Assembly (NCBI RefSeq): GCF_000236905.1
Contig: NC_016528.1
Span: forward strand, 134,001-198,000
Source of the DNA: Tetrapisispora phaffii CBS 4417
Taxonomy: Eukaryota > Ascomycota > Saccharomycetes > Saccharomycetales > Saccharomycetaceae
DNA: 64,000 bases
Direction: 5' to 3'
Part shown: positions 9,903 to 20,197 of the stretch, in pieces
Numbering within the stretch: position 1 is the first letter of the stretch
Layout: each line of letters opens with the position of its first letter
Translations under genes and position numbers: made by a program
Notes under the pieces: generated by a model
Told to the model about the DNA's origin: nothing
The model's input: only the letters and a program-made list of their open reading frames with translations
Databases searched by the model: none

Positions 9903-11363
9903 ATGGGATCCACTCAAAAGAGAGATTCTGAGCATTTACAAGATACATTTTCTTCTGTTCACAAGAAGAGCAAGAAAATTGTGGTAAATAATAAGGATGA
10001 TGGAAATATTGAGGCAGAGGATGACAATGTAGGTGCACACGCATTTAGTGAAACTATTTTGAAAGTATCTGATATTACACAATTGGAGCACGCCGTTACA
10101 AAATTATTAGAATCATTTCAAACTATTATACAATTGGCACCAAATTTCAAATGTTTCCAAGAGGATTACAAACAGCTGGAAAAGATACCTGTGTCCCTGT
10201 TACCATCGTATTCCAGATATCAACTAAAATTGGCAAGTGAACTGAAATCATTGTACGAATTAGAGAAGGTACCAATTTTGAATGATTTATATAATTATGA
10301 GGAAAACTATAACCAAGCAACTGGGACTAAGTCATATTTGAAAGATCTGACAGATATCGATATTGAAAAGTTATCGAACAAGTATACAGTAAAAGATCCT
10401 GATGCTGATAAAGCATCTTTTCCCAACGATGATGAAGAGGACGAAAACAACGAAGCTGACGACAAGAAATCTCAGAAGAAATCGTCATGGCCTCCAAAGA
10501 TTCCTGAAATTAAAAATCCTGCTATCAGAGCTAAAGTATTTACCCACAAATCTATTGTTAAGGATAAATTGTACCTAAAAGAAACTGAAATGGTAAATAC
10601 TCACAATGAAAGACTGGAATTTTTGGGTGACTCCATTTTAAACACCGTCATTACCATGATTTTATACAATAAATTTCCAACATTTTCAGAAGGACAACTG
10701 TCTAGTTTAAGAAGACACTTGGTAAGCAATGAATGTATTAAAAAATGGAGTTATCTATATGACTTACCAGGAAATTTAAAGACAAATTTAGAAACTGAAC
10801 AAGATAAATTAAATTTTCATTACGGCCATAAAAAAATACATGCTGATGTATTTGAAGCATATATTGGTGGTTTAATAGAGGATGATCCAAAGCATAATAT
10901 GCCAAAAGTTAGAAAATGGTTATCCAAATTAGCTAAACCTATAATAGATGAGCTAACAAAAAAAGATATCAGTTTGCAACAACCTGACAATTTAAATCTA
11001 AATGCCAAGAAAGAGTTGTATTCTTTAATTGGGTATGCATCATTGAATCTTCATTATGAAACAACTAAAAAAGCTAGCTATGATAGTCCAATTTGCATAG
11101 TACAATGTATTACCGGCGATGGTACAGTTCTAGGTACTGGTAAAGGTAGAAATGCAAAAATGGCTGGGATTAATGCTGCACAAAATGTTTTGGATAATAG
11201 GGAATTGGTAGAAGAATATGCAAAACGCAGAGCTGCTATCCCAAGAGAAGATTCTCGTATTAAAGGCGCCAGAGGAGATCATAAAGATAACCAAGAGAAA
11301 GAGATAGAGAAACCTAAAATAACGTTAACTGAAGACGGTGAATTTAAATTTGTGTTACAATAA
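9903..11363 (+). CDS. RNT1: Nuclear RNase III Rnt1
   Basis: Rnt1 is the double-strand-specific endoribonuclease that cleaves AGNN-capped hairpins in pre-rRNA 3' ETS, snRNA and snoRNA precursors. The 486-residue protein has an N-terminal domain (about 1-200, acidic linker near 175-190). The RNase III domain has the signature [12 protein letters not shown] (235-246) and second catalytic motif [11 protein letters not shown] (313-323). The key residues Asp243 and Glu318 correspond to the known S. cerevisiae catalytic pair. A double-stranded RNA-binding domain follows (about 368-435, ending in [15 protein letters not shown]). A basic C-terminal tail may be the nuclear localisation signal. Length fits S. 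cerevisiae (471). The presence of the Rnt1 N-terminal domain and one dsRBD argues against a budding-yeast Dicer. It is convergent with the IBTK-like gene. Confidence 0.95.
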   Translation: MGSTQKRDSEHLQDTFSSVHKKSKKIVVNNKDDGNIEAEDDNVGAHAFSETILKVSDITQLEHAVTKLLESFQTIIQLAPNFKCFQEDYKQLEKIPVSLLPSYSRYQLKLASELKSLYELEKVPILNDLYNYEENYNQATGTKSYLKDLTDIDIEKLSNKYTVKDPDADKASFPNDDEEDENNEADDKKSQKKSSWPPKIPEIKNPAIRAKVFTHKSIVKDKLYLKETEMVNTHNERLEFLGDSILNTVITMILYNKFPTFSEGQLSSLRRHLVSNECIKKWSYLYDLPGNLKTNLETEQDKLNFHYGHKKIHADVFEAYIGGLIEDDPKHNMPKVRKWLSKLAKPIIDELTKKDISLQQPDNLNLNAKKELYSLIGYASLNLHYETTKKASYDSPICIVQCITGDGTVLGTGKGRNAKMAGINAAQNVLDNRELVEEYAKRRAAIPREDSRIKGARGDHKDNQEKEIEKPKITLTEDGEFKFVLQ

Positions 11364-11598
11364 TTCACCTGTTTATATTAATTAAAAAAATTAAATTTTC
11401 AAAATGCATATTTTTATATTATTCATTATATACTGTAAGAGTTGTATACCTCTTTAAGTTCGTAAGTTAGTTAATTTACTTATTTGTGGATTATCATAGA
11501 TTTGTGAAATCAAATGGAGCATTTGGGTATAAGGTAGTCACATTTAGGAGTTTGGTGATATTGCTCACGTATTATTATTGTTATTATTATATTTCTCG

Positions 11599-14500
11599 TT
11601 ATTCCGGCGTATATGTCCCTTTTTTCCTGATTTCGATTGTTGTTTGAGAAATTTTGTTTTGGTTTTTGGTTTTTGATTTCCCTCTTGGTGTATTAATACA
11701 GTCATTTTCTTTGTTATTTACAGATTTATCGTCTTTTTTCATTTGCCTCTGAATCCTCTCACTTTCTTCTTCAAACCATCTCTCAAATTGGACGGCCTCC
11801 ATCTCCTCTTGCATTTGCTTTTTTGATTTACGTTTTTTCAATTGATCTTTCTCAAATTGTGTATCAATTGCATTTAGTGGGACATGTTGCGATGCTCTTA
11901 CATAAGGCATGTGAATGCTATCAGTTTGAGGTAAATGTTTTATAATTTCATTTTTAGATTTCTTTGTATCGCTAATAATCTTTGGACTGTTAGGGTCATA
12001 CAAGGACGGCAAATTCGATTTCTTTGAAACGATGGCTGCTTGCTTTAATTTCTCAATAGGTTCAGTACCAGTGGATATTGCTTTCCCCCAGACAGGTTGT
12101 TCTGACATTTCTGACTTTGAGTTTGTTTCCAATGAGGCGTCGATAATTTTTTTCCTATCCTTTTGGGAAGTCTTTCTGAATGTTCCCCATAATTTTTGAT
12201 TTAGAGAATTGTTCTTATGTTGCTCACGTTTAGCATTGTCCGCATCTGTTAAAGAAACTAAGGTTTGATTATCTTTATTTACATTTTTGTGAAGCACAAC
12301 TTTTGATGAAGTTTCCTTATTAACTATGTTTCTTAATTCAGGCTTTTTCTCAGTATTCTTTGAATTTTTTCTTTTTGCCTTTCTTGTGACTTCTACAAAC
12401 TCATTGGAATCATCAATTACCATAGAATGGGAATTATTTTGAGCCCAGGAAGAGGATGTTTCTTTGTTTTCAATTAGATTTTGTTGTTCTTCACACGTTA
12501 ATGAGCTTTTTGAACAAGGTAGAGTCTTAGATCGAGGTTTATGTATATTCATAGATTTTCTTCTCTTTGTCTTTTCTTCAATTGGCTTCTTCTTAAGACA
12601 CTTTAAATCAAACACAGGAACGAAACAGTTGTGTGGATCAATAAATTTTTCGTTAAATTTAGATAAGTTGCCGTTAAACAATGCTAACCAATCATAATGG
12701 GACTCATAGTACCATGCCATAAATTCTGTAACTGTATTAGAGTCAGAAGATAGTTCGGAAAAACAAAGTTCAAGTCTGTCCCAAATTCTTTCAGTAAAGT
12801 GTTCCTCTATCAAGGGGATGTTATTCTTTGAAAATAATATCGCAATGTTTTTGCAAATAAACCAATTACATTTGGTTTCTAATAAATCACAGTTAAATGC
12901 TATGGCATTCAGCAAAATTAGAATGACAGTTTCTCCTTCTATATATTTATCAATTTCAGCTTCCAAATATGTTTTAAAAGACTGTAAATTTAAAAAATCT
13001 GTGATTTCCAAAAGATCAAGTAATGTTTGAAGATTTTCAGTATAACTTAAAGGAGCTGCATCCTGAAAAATTAAATCATAAGGAAACCCATATATATATT
13101 TAATAACAAAAGCAAATATATCCTTGGTAACATTAAAATTGCTTTTCAAATCTAAAAGCTTGTATCCATCAGAGTCTATAGTATACCAGTTTTCCTCAAA
13201 CATAATCTTGAAGTAGGAACATCTTACTGACAAAATTAGACTATGTGCAAAAACACACCCGTTATTTAGCAAAATTTTAGTATCAACAAAGTTTAATGAA
13301 TCCGATGATTTATGAGTAACAATATCATAGTACAAATTACTCAACGAATTATGCAAACTTGAATAATGTAAAGAATGATCTACCATTTCTAATAACAATC
13401 TTGAAACTTTTTGATTACTGGGTTTGATATCGGTATATAAGTAATATATTACTTCCTTTATAACGTCCGGGCCAAGTTTACCTGAAATTTCTATTTCCCA
13501 GTTAGATTCATGTATATTATTTACAAGTTCCAATACAATTTGATTATCATGAAGAGAAAAAAATTTCTCTTTTAATAACAGATTCATCAATGTAGAACAC
13601 CTTGACATTAATAACAGTTTATGACCAGTGCATACTATTTTGCTTGTTATCTTGTCTTTAAAAACAATATCGAAAGTCTTCCTTCCGTTTATGTTCGATT
13701 TACCTATCTCTGATAATATTTTTGTATTCAATTCAGCAGCCTGTTGACTACGATAGGAAATTTTAGCAGCATTTTCATCAGAATCCAATAATTCATGATT
13801 TTGTAGTTTATTCAAAGAATAGTCGTTATAATCAAAATATTTTCTTGCCATAACACCAGCTATTTCATTTCCCAAATCATTCTTGATTGTAGTACCTGGC
13901 ACCACGTCACAAAAACGTGAAAAATCGTATAATAACGAATCCTTGGGAAACATAATTGGGATTGAATCAAATTCATTTTTTAGTAGAGCAAATGAACCGA
14001 ATTGAGAATCACAACTAACTCTCACTATTTTACCAGATGTTAATTTAGTGCTGAATATTTTTTCTAAAGGCGTATCTTTATCCTGATATTTATACACTTC
14101 TCCTCCAGCCGTGCAGATAATCAATTCGCCCTTGGATGATACGTCAAAATCTACACACCTTTTAAAATCATAATTAGGGGTCCAGCACAAAGAAATATGG
14201 GGTGTATTTTTCATAGTTGACCATAAATAAATGGATTCCTCTTTTGATGTTATTGTTCCAATTCGTCCACAACTGTATTTTAATGTCAAGTTGTTACCGA
14301 AAGGATTTTTACATTTCATATCTATAACGTTACTAGGTATCTCTCTTGGTGCAAAATAAGTAAAATTATCTCGATCAATGTTTCTTGATGGTCTTGGTAG
14401 CAGTAACCTAAATGTTTTAGATGAGTAGTTACTATACACATGTAATATATTATTTCTTGTCCTTACAAATGTCGTAAATTCTGTGCACAGTATCTGCTCA

Positions 14501-15669
14501 ATTATTTCATCTCCTAGATTTATTTCTACTGGCTTTGTTGTTAAGTAACCTTCAACATCCATATATACGGAATCATGTGATAAATGAACAGGGTTAGAGG
14601 TACCCATTTGACCAACATTTAATCCCCACAGTAATATCCTTCCAGTTTTAGTGGCACATGCCGAATGTATCTTTGAGCATGATATTGAAATTATCTCTAC
14701 TCCTGGCAAAAATCCTATTCGTTTAGGTATTGATGAACAATCTGTATGGTATGATTTATCACTAGGTTTATTTGTAACCGAATGACCTAGTTGACAAAAA
14801 TAATTCCAACCCCAAGTATATATTTCATTATCATTGCATAGCACCATAGTATGATGATCACTTGTGCATATATCTTTAATATTCTGAGTTGGTAATCCAC
14901 GGAGCTTTGTATATTGCGTTTGTGGCGTATCAATAACGCCATTTCCAACTCTGCCTCTCCCAGTGGAACCTGTAACAAATATGTTATTACCGTTCGTCAC
15001 TATTAAGGAGTGGTATCTTGTTATAAATATGTTTTTAAGCCCAATATCAGATAAAATAATATTATCTTCTTCTAATTGATGGACACTTAATTGGAATAAA
15101 TTTTTTCTTGCATCTGTCGTGCCAGTCCCCAGTTGAAAATTAATATTAACACCAAAGGTCAAAGCGTGAGACGCTTTACTGGATTTTAAATATATGAGCT
15201 CTTCAACTGACGTTGGCAAGTTTGGGTATTCTAATTTTCTGCCCAACGGTAGTTTATTTATATCTTCATAGTAACAAATTTGGGTTTTATTTGATGCAGT
15301 TGTGCTTCCAGGAACTCGATAGCTGATATATTTTGGGTACTTCTTGATTAATCTCCTGTATTCAACCATATATAACTCAAAAGGAGTAAACCCTTCTCTA
15401 TCTATCTGATTCATTACATGCCCGCCTAGCTTATGGGATAAAAACTCTTGTTCATCTTTCCACTTTTTAAATAATTGAAACGCTCTTTTAAAGTATCCTC
15501 TCTTTAAAGTAATATGTAATGGTGTATATCCACTCTCAAAATCCGCGGAATATACATTAATATCCTTTAAGTTTTCTATATACTGTGAGTAACTTTTGAA
15601 ATAGGACAAATCTCTTCCAAAGACATCTCTCTTAACTTCCTTTGTTTGGCCTTTTCTTTTTGGAATCAT
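11599..15669 (-). CDS. Ankyrin/RCC1/double-BTB protein resembling IBTK and S. pombe Btb3
   Basis: This large 1356-residue protein has ankyrin-like repeats at about 45-115 (SGYTPLHITLKRGYFKRAF, then DREGFTPFELYM). RCC1-type beta-propeller repeats span about 170-570 (HALTFGVNINFQLGTG, GSTGRGRVGNG, IYTWGWNYFCQLGHS, ILLWGLNVGQMG). Two BTB/POZ domains follow, with cores near FDIVFKDK...GHKLLLMSRCSTLMNLL and near KILLNNGCVFAHSLILSVRC. The C-terminus is long, Lys/Ser-rich and probably disordered, with a helical KKRKSKKQMQEEMEAVQFERWF segment. Domain order and length match animal IBTK (about 1353 residues) and fission-yeast Btb3, substrate adaptors of cullin-3-type ligases. I know of no such protein in S. 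cerevisiae, where this chromosomal position has nothing comparable. Domain calls are confident; a role in ubiquitin ligation is inferred. Confidence 0.85.
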   Translation of the reverse strand: MIPKRKGQTKEVKRDVFGRDLSYFKSYSQYIENLKDINVYSADFESGYTPLHITLKRGYFKRAFQLFKKWKDEQEFLSHKLGGHVMNQIDREGFTPFELYMVEYRRLIKKYPKYISYRVPGSTTASNKTQICYYEDINKLPLGRKLEYPNLPTSVEELIYLKSSKASHALTFGVNINFQLGTGTTDARKNLFQLSVHQLEEDNIILSDIGLKNIFITRYHSLIVTNGNNIFVTGSTGRGRVGNGVIDTPQTQYTKLRGLPTQNIKDICTSDHHTMVLCNDNEIYTWGWNYFCQLGHSVTNKPSDKSYHTDCSSIPKRIGFLPGVEIISISCSKIHSACATKTGRILLWGLNVGQMGTSNPVHLSHDSVYMDVEGYLTTKPVEINLGDEIIEQILCTEFTTFVRTRNNILHVYSNYSSKTFRLLLPRPSRNIDRDNFTYFAPREIPSNVIDMKCKNPFGNNLTLKYSCGRIGTITSKEESIYLWSTMKNTPHISLCWTPNYDFKRCVDFDVSSKGELIICTAGGEVYKYQDKDTPLEKIFSTKLTSGKIVRVSCDSQFGSFALLKNEFDSIPIMFPKDSLLYDFSRFCDVVPGTTIKNDLGNEIAGVMARKYFDYNDYSLNKLQNHELLDSDENAAKISYRSQQAAELNTKILSEIGKSNINGRKTFDIVFKDKITSKIVCTGHKLLLMSRCSTLMNLLLKEKFFSLHDNQIVLELVNNIHESNWEIEISGKLGPDVIKEVIYYLYTDIKPSNQKVSRLLLEMVDHSLHYSSLHNSLSNLYYDIVTHKSSDSLNFVDTKILLNNGCVFAHSLILSVRCSYFKIMFEENWYTIDSDGYKLLDLKSNFNVTKDIFAFVIKYIYGFPYDLIFQDAAPLSYTENLQTLLDLLEITDFLNLQSFKTYLEAEIDKYIEGETVILILLNAIAFNCDLLETKCNWFICKNIAILFSKNNIPLIEEHFTERIWDRLELCFSELSSDSNTVTEFMAWYYESHYDWLALFNGNLSKFNEKFIDPHNCFVPVFDLKCLKKKPIEEKTKRRKSMNIHKPRSKTLPCSKSSLTCEEQQNLIENKETSSSWAQNNSHSMVIDDSNEFVEVTRKAKRKNSKNTEKKPELRNIVNKETSSKVVLHKNVNKDNQTLVSLTDADNAKREQHKNNSLNQKLWGTFRKTSQKDRKKIIDASLETNSKSEMSEQPVWGKAISTGTEPIEKLKQAAIVSKKSNLPSLYDPNSPKIISDTKKSKNEIIKHLPQTDSIHMPYVRASQHVPLNAIDTQFEKDQLKKRKSKKQMQEEMEAVQFERWFEEESERIQRQMKKDDKSVNNKENDCINTPRGKSKTKNQNKISQTTIEIRKKGTYTPE

Positions 15670-15890
15670 ACGTTAAATTTAATTTCTCATTTACGACTAA
15701 TTGCAACTAGATGCTATTGTTATCTTTATATTAGCAATCTGTGTACAGTAAACTAAATACCTTTTAAGTATCAGTTACTACTTTATATAACCTTTGCAAC
15801 AGTATTTTCTACTATTACCGTTATTCCATTTACACAATGGTAGTTTTAAGAAGTAAATTTCATTAATTTTTAAGATCGCGCACGTGATCC

Positions 15891-15897
15891 TACCTAT
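15891..15897. promoter_or_regulatory. CACGTGA (Cbf1-type) site upstream of the IBTK-like gene
   Basis: GCACGTGAT matches the Cbf1 core CACGTGA, about 222 bp upstream of the IBTK-like start codon. The function is inferred from the motif only. Confidence 0.4.
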
Positions 15898-16022
15898 TAA
15901 CCAACTTTGAGGAACCAGTGACACCTTTGATGTCATATTGTTAAGAAATACGAATACGTTATTGGTATAAAAGGCAATGGTTCAACAAAAGTCACTGACA
16001 TCGAGAAAGTTAAAAGCTGTTA

Positions 16023-16044
16023 TACAGATATCATGATATCTGTA
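16023..16044. repeat. 22-bp perfect palindrome
   Basis: Positions 16023-16033 and 16034-16044 are perfect reverse complements with no spacer. Each arm reads TACAGATATCA in its own direction. No gene lies within 350 bp. The purpose is unknown; it could be a dimeric factor site. Confidence 0.6.
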
Positions 16045-16919
16045 GGCTTTTGGAATGATGATATTTTGTTGTTAGGAGTTTTAGAATATAAATAACGTAG
16101 TAATAGAAATTTATAGCAACGGAATTGAACTAAAGATGGTATAGGATGACATCATTGGTGAGGTTTTGGCCTTAGGTACTATTATAATTAAATGTAGCAT
16201 GTGTAATTGTTGAAATATATTGGCTGATATCCACTCCTTTGCTTTCTTATGAAATCTAAAGTAATGTTCCTACAAATAAGTATTTGTGAAAACGTAAAAA
16301 TAATTGACTATAATGACTTTATCATGTTTATGCACCCAAAAGTGCATGTTAAACTCCCGCTGTTAACCTTTTTCTGTACTTAAGCCTGATGCCTAACATA
16401 GGTATGAGTCATCTGCGCTTACAAGAAGATATGCAAACACAGTCAATTTATGATCCATTAAATATCTGAAATTAAATTATGGATTGCTCTTGTTTTGATT
16501 GTAAAACCGATTGCTCCCTTATTAGATATATAGTAACCATAATTTGCACTATAAGATCTCACATATAGAAGCCTCTTCTTTATATATGAGAAGACCTGGT
16601 TTTAGCCTAAGTTGTTTACCAGCTCAATTCCTCTGCTTGATGCGTGAATGTAATGCCGTTATGCGATCATATAATCTGGCCAGTGTCATAGCGCTCAATG
16701 AAAGTTGCTAAAAGATCCAAGGTTGCTGTTGTCATGAATGTATCTTTGCCAACGCTCAGTATCAATTTCAGTTCTCTGGAGATTACTGATACTGATCATT
16801 CTGGTGTGCCATCTAGGGATTATTTACTCCATTACATTGGTTTTCCGACCTAAATTTATTATATCACAGTTACTGTAGTCTGCTAGAAATGTGTTTACAT
16901 AGAAATATTTTAGTTTTTG

Positions 16920-17224
16920 TGTTGGAAATGACACAGGTCGTATAAGTGAATATACGATACCAGATATTACCCCTTTAGGAGATTATTGTTGTAAACCTGA
17001 AACGATAGTGCCTACGAGAGTGTAATAGCAGACTTTCTAATGCATAAATAGTACTGTAGAACCAACAGTCTGCCATACGTGTTCAATTCGACGACGTCGT
17101 CTCGTTGGACAGAACGGTGGATTGAAATATTATGTATATATAAACCCCGGTAATCAATGGTAAATAATTCATTGATCCAGGTCCAAGATGTGGAGTTACA
17201 AGCTTATGTTGGGTAGTTCCAACA
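16920..17224. mobile_element. Possible solo retrotransposon LTR (degenerate)
   Basis: A 305-bp stretch is bounded by TGTTGGAA at 16920-16927 and its exact inverse TTCCAACA at 17217-17224. These are terminal sequences typical of Ty1/copia-type LTRs (S. cerevisiae delta also begins TGTTGGAA), and the length is right for an LTR. A TATATATAAA box lies two-thirds along on the + strand. It is about 545 bp upstream of a tRNA gene, a usual Ty target. Against it: no 5-bp target duplication is visible, no primer-binding site follows either end, and the right end can itself form a small hairpin. A 62-codon minus-strand frame crossing it has no recognised Gag similarity. Confidence 0.3.
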
Positions 17225-17279
17225 TCTAAGTTAGTGTCATTAGCCACTTCAGTTGCTCTAGTATAGTCCATCTTCTTTA

Positions 17280-17280
17280 N
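17280..17280. other. Undetermined base (N)
   Basis: This is the only ambiguous base in the window. It lies in the possible retrotransposon-relic region upstream of the tRNA gene, where an assembly join or a collapsed repeat is plausible. Confidence 0.95.
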
Positions 17281-17769
17281 AGTTAAATAATCGATTGATC
17301 TTTTATTAGTGTAATTAAACTATTCTATATAGAGTTAGATGCCCTCCTTATATATGAGTTAATCTGACAGTTGAATGAACATGTGTACGTGTTCATTCAT
17401 CCTCCTAGGCTCTTTAGTGCTGTATTGTACATCTGTGTTTATCACGTAGCCATTTACATTGTAGTGAGAAATTTTCACCTACCACTTGGAAGATTGTTCT
17501 AGACCTTCTTTCCATTAGTAAGTGATCTATTAGTTCTGGACTCAAAGTGTCATAAACACTTAGTTCTGTCACATACACTACAATAATTCTGACACAAGAG
17601 ACCAGAGAGATTAATCTGATTATATAGTATATAATCTAACAACTACTAGTATATTAAAGCAATGAATTCATCTATTGAGCAAATACAACTATTGAGCAAT
17701 TCAATCTAATGTATTAATACACTTCCCCTGTATGTACGACTCAATTAAAAAAAAGATCTAAGAAATTAA

Positions 17770-17841
17770 GCTCGCGTGGCGTAATGGCAACGCGTCTGAC
17801 TTCTAATCAGAAGATTGAGGGTTCGACCCCCTCCGTGAGTG
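17770..17841 (+). tRNA. tRNA-Arg (anticodon TCT)
   Basis: This is a 72-nt tRNA without intron. Acceptor strands 17770-17776 and 17834-17840 pair in all seven positions (two G-U), with discriminator G at 17841. The anticodon stem TCTGA/TCAGA closes the loop CTTCTAA with anticodon TCT at 17802-17804. The T loop TTCGACC lies between GAGGG and CCCTC. The A box (TGGCGTAATGG) and B box (GGTTCGACCCC) are canonical. It decodes AGA, the main arginine codon of the highly expressed genes here. In S. cerevisiae this tRNA often forms a dicistron with tRNA-Asp(GUC); no Asp tRNA follows here. Confidence 0.97.
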
Positions 17842-20197
17842 CTTACTTTCTTTTTTAAATTCTTGTTCTTTTAGCATACATGTGTAGTGAACTTCATGTA
17901 TCTGCGGTTGCTCACTAAACTAAAGTATAAGGTTATTGATACTTTCAAAGATCGGGCCATCCGTTAATAATAATACATACACCGGGAACAATATCGATTT
18001 GAAATCGCTCTATCATGTCTTGCAAAATACGATTGAGAGCTAATTGGGGATAAAATTCAAATACAGTCCCAGTGTAAACCATTAAATGTCTAAAAAATGA
18101 TTTGGCTTCCGTTTAAAGACGACAAATCAACTTACTAACTGTGTTAATATTTGACAAATACGTGTCTTTTTTCCAAATTATATTAACATAGAAAGCGCTT
18201 TTTACAAAAATAGCGGAAGTCAAACGAAATGTTACAATTAGTTTTTTTTTTTTGCTTGCAGACAAATGGCCAACTTAAAGTTCATTTGCCTAAGATGAAC
18301 ACGATATATGCAGTGAAAATACGATAAGAAAACAATTCTATAAGGTAACAAACAGATACTTGACCTACAAAAACACTGACTTCATGGTGTTAAATTGATG
18401 GCATGTCCTCGAAGAGGTTGTAATAAGAAATGTTTTTTCATATATGTATGTTTTGAAATAATTCCTAAAACGGAAATATCTATCGATGTTAATACGGCAT
18501 CGCGGCTTGTCAGCGATTTTCTGTGTTAGAACCGAATTGAGAACTTCCTTCTTAGCCGCGGAAACAAAAACACGTATAAAAAACAATTTGCTTTGTTTTC
18601 CTGTAAGTTGTTCTTGCCGTATTAGGTTAAAATCAATTTTCTAATTCCTTTTTTCGGGAAACTATCATTACGGGAAGTTTACTGCTACGAACTTTATATA
18701 TTTCAATACGCTTTCCCTTTGCTTACCCTTCACTTTCCCTGATTGTTAAGTTGTGAAAATATTTTCTGTTTCTTTCTCCACGGGATATACACAACAATAA
18801 ATAGTGCTAACCGCATATTTTCCTCTCCAATCGGGTAATGCCCGTGTTCTTGGGGAGTGCATCCACTCCACTGTGAATACGAACTGGTCTAAATTACTTG
18901 TACACTGTACATATTGGAGGACAATATATATCTACAGCTGGAAAGAGTTTATTGCTTGCCGTTATGTTGCAGAGGGATATTCCTCGAAAAAGGGAGCCTT
19001 GTTTTGGTTCGCTTGTCTTAGTATGTTTTTCTGAGCATGCCGTTCTTGTACACAGAGATTTCGCAGAAACAACGTAAAATAACAATTGATGTTCGAAATA
19101 CGGGCACTCGTGGCAGCTGTGACTGCAAACAGACATCTGCTAAAAGAGTTTCCCACTATCGGAAGAAATGTGATGGTATAACGGTGACGTTAATATGGTG
19201 AGGTCTTTTCTTCGAGAGCGTGCGGGAAGGGCTTTTTTTTTTGGGAGGGATCGAGTCTGGATTCCTATAGTTGCTTTGTATTACCTTCCTGAGATCGTTC
19301 GCAATACCCTGTGGGCAATAAATTAAATACCATATACATCATCTGTGCTTTCCTTTCCTGCGAAACTCTCTCCGTTTTCTGTTTTTTTTCTTTTTTTCAT
19401 TTTGTGTTTTTCCGGTAAATTCCGTATTTCTTGCTTCTTAAATTTGTCCGAATTTGGGCATTATTCAGTTCTTGTCTTTCGAAATCTTGTTTATAATCTA
19501 ATTAGGAAAAGCGTCCAACTTTGAAGACTTGTCTTAGACGCTAATATCGAAATGTGAAATCTCAATCTAGGAATTTTGGGCAAACGTCGATTGGTTTTAC
19601 CCAATTGGAGTGCTTTTCCAATTCATGTGAAATATTTTTCTCTCTCTCACTTGATTTGATACAATCGAGATCCGGCGGAAGCCAAGAAATACATTGTTGT
19701 ATTCTCTACAGAATATTTATTACATATATCTATTTCATACATACTTCAGATGAATTCATTGAAAGTATATCCATGCGTATTAACGACCCACAATGTCTTT
19801 AATAAGGAAACAAGAAGAAAACTACTAATAGTTCTTATGATGCCGTATGCGAGTAGCAATAAATAAGTAATTAATTGCATGAAATAACTATAGAAGTCGG
19901 AAGTAGAAGTAAATAACGAATTCGATTTATGGCTAGCCTTATTATTACATGAAGTTTAATTCTACCAATTTCAATTAATAATTACAACGTCCAATTGGAG
20001 AATTTTAAACCTCCCAAAAATCTTTTATTCTTTCCAATAAAATTTTTATATATAAAGACCATCAGTTTTATTCTTATCATTAAAGAAAAAGTTCTCATCT
20101 TAAAATATTATCCATAGATGTCATTATTTTCTGTCTTATATATAGAAAACAGAGCAAGGCAACTTAACACAATTGTTTCTGTTAATAATACAATAAA
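17842..20197. other. Long (2.35 kb) upstream region of the flocculin-like gene
   Basis: No coding sequence was recognised; the largest frames are about 80 codons without family resemblance. The region has homopolymer T tracts (18241-18254, 19227-19234, 19382-19400) and a Reb1-type CGGGTAA at 18832-18838. Several GGGAA-containing segments and TATA-like sequences occur near 20045-20145, close to the start codon. A long, motif-rich, gene-free promoter is typical of yeast adhesin genes such as FLO11. A TACTAAC string at 18133-18139 has no matching donor and is not taken as an intron. Confidence 0.4.
17851..17856 (+). terminator. RNA polymerase III terminator of tRNA-Arg
   Basis: A run of six T residues begins 10 nt after the mature tRNA 3' end, the usual Pol III stop signal. 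Confidence 0.8.

Larger units (their letters stand above)
15670..17769. other. Gene-free 2.1 kb between the IBTK-like gene and tRNA-Arg
   Basis: No protein gene was recognised. The left 230 bp form the IBTK-like promoter with a CACGTGA site. The rest holds a short perfect palindrome near 16030, a candidate LTR relic (16920-17224), and two similar TATATATGAG-containing stretches (about 16555-16600 and 17325-17370) that may be TATA regions of older LTR fragments. Retrotransposon debris is common upstream of yeast tRNA genes. One undetermined base (N) is at 17280. Confidence 0.45.

Noticed and set aside
17083..17271. 62-codon minus-strand frame as a Ty Gag start
   Set aside because: Short, no recognisable Gag similarity and no adjacent primer-binding site.
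18133..18139. TACTAAC branchpoint suggesting an intron
   Set aside because: No GTATGT donor lies at a suitable distance without crossing the tRNA gene, and no coding exons flank it.
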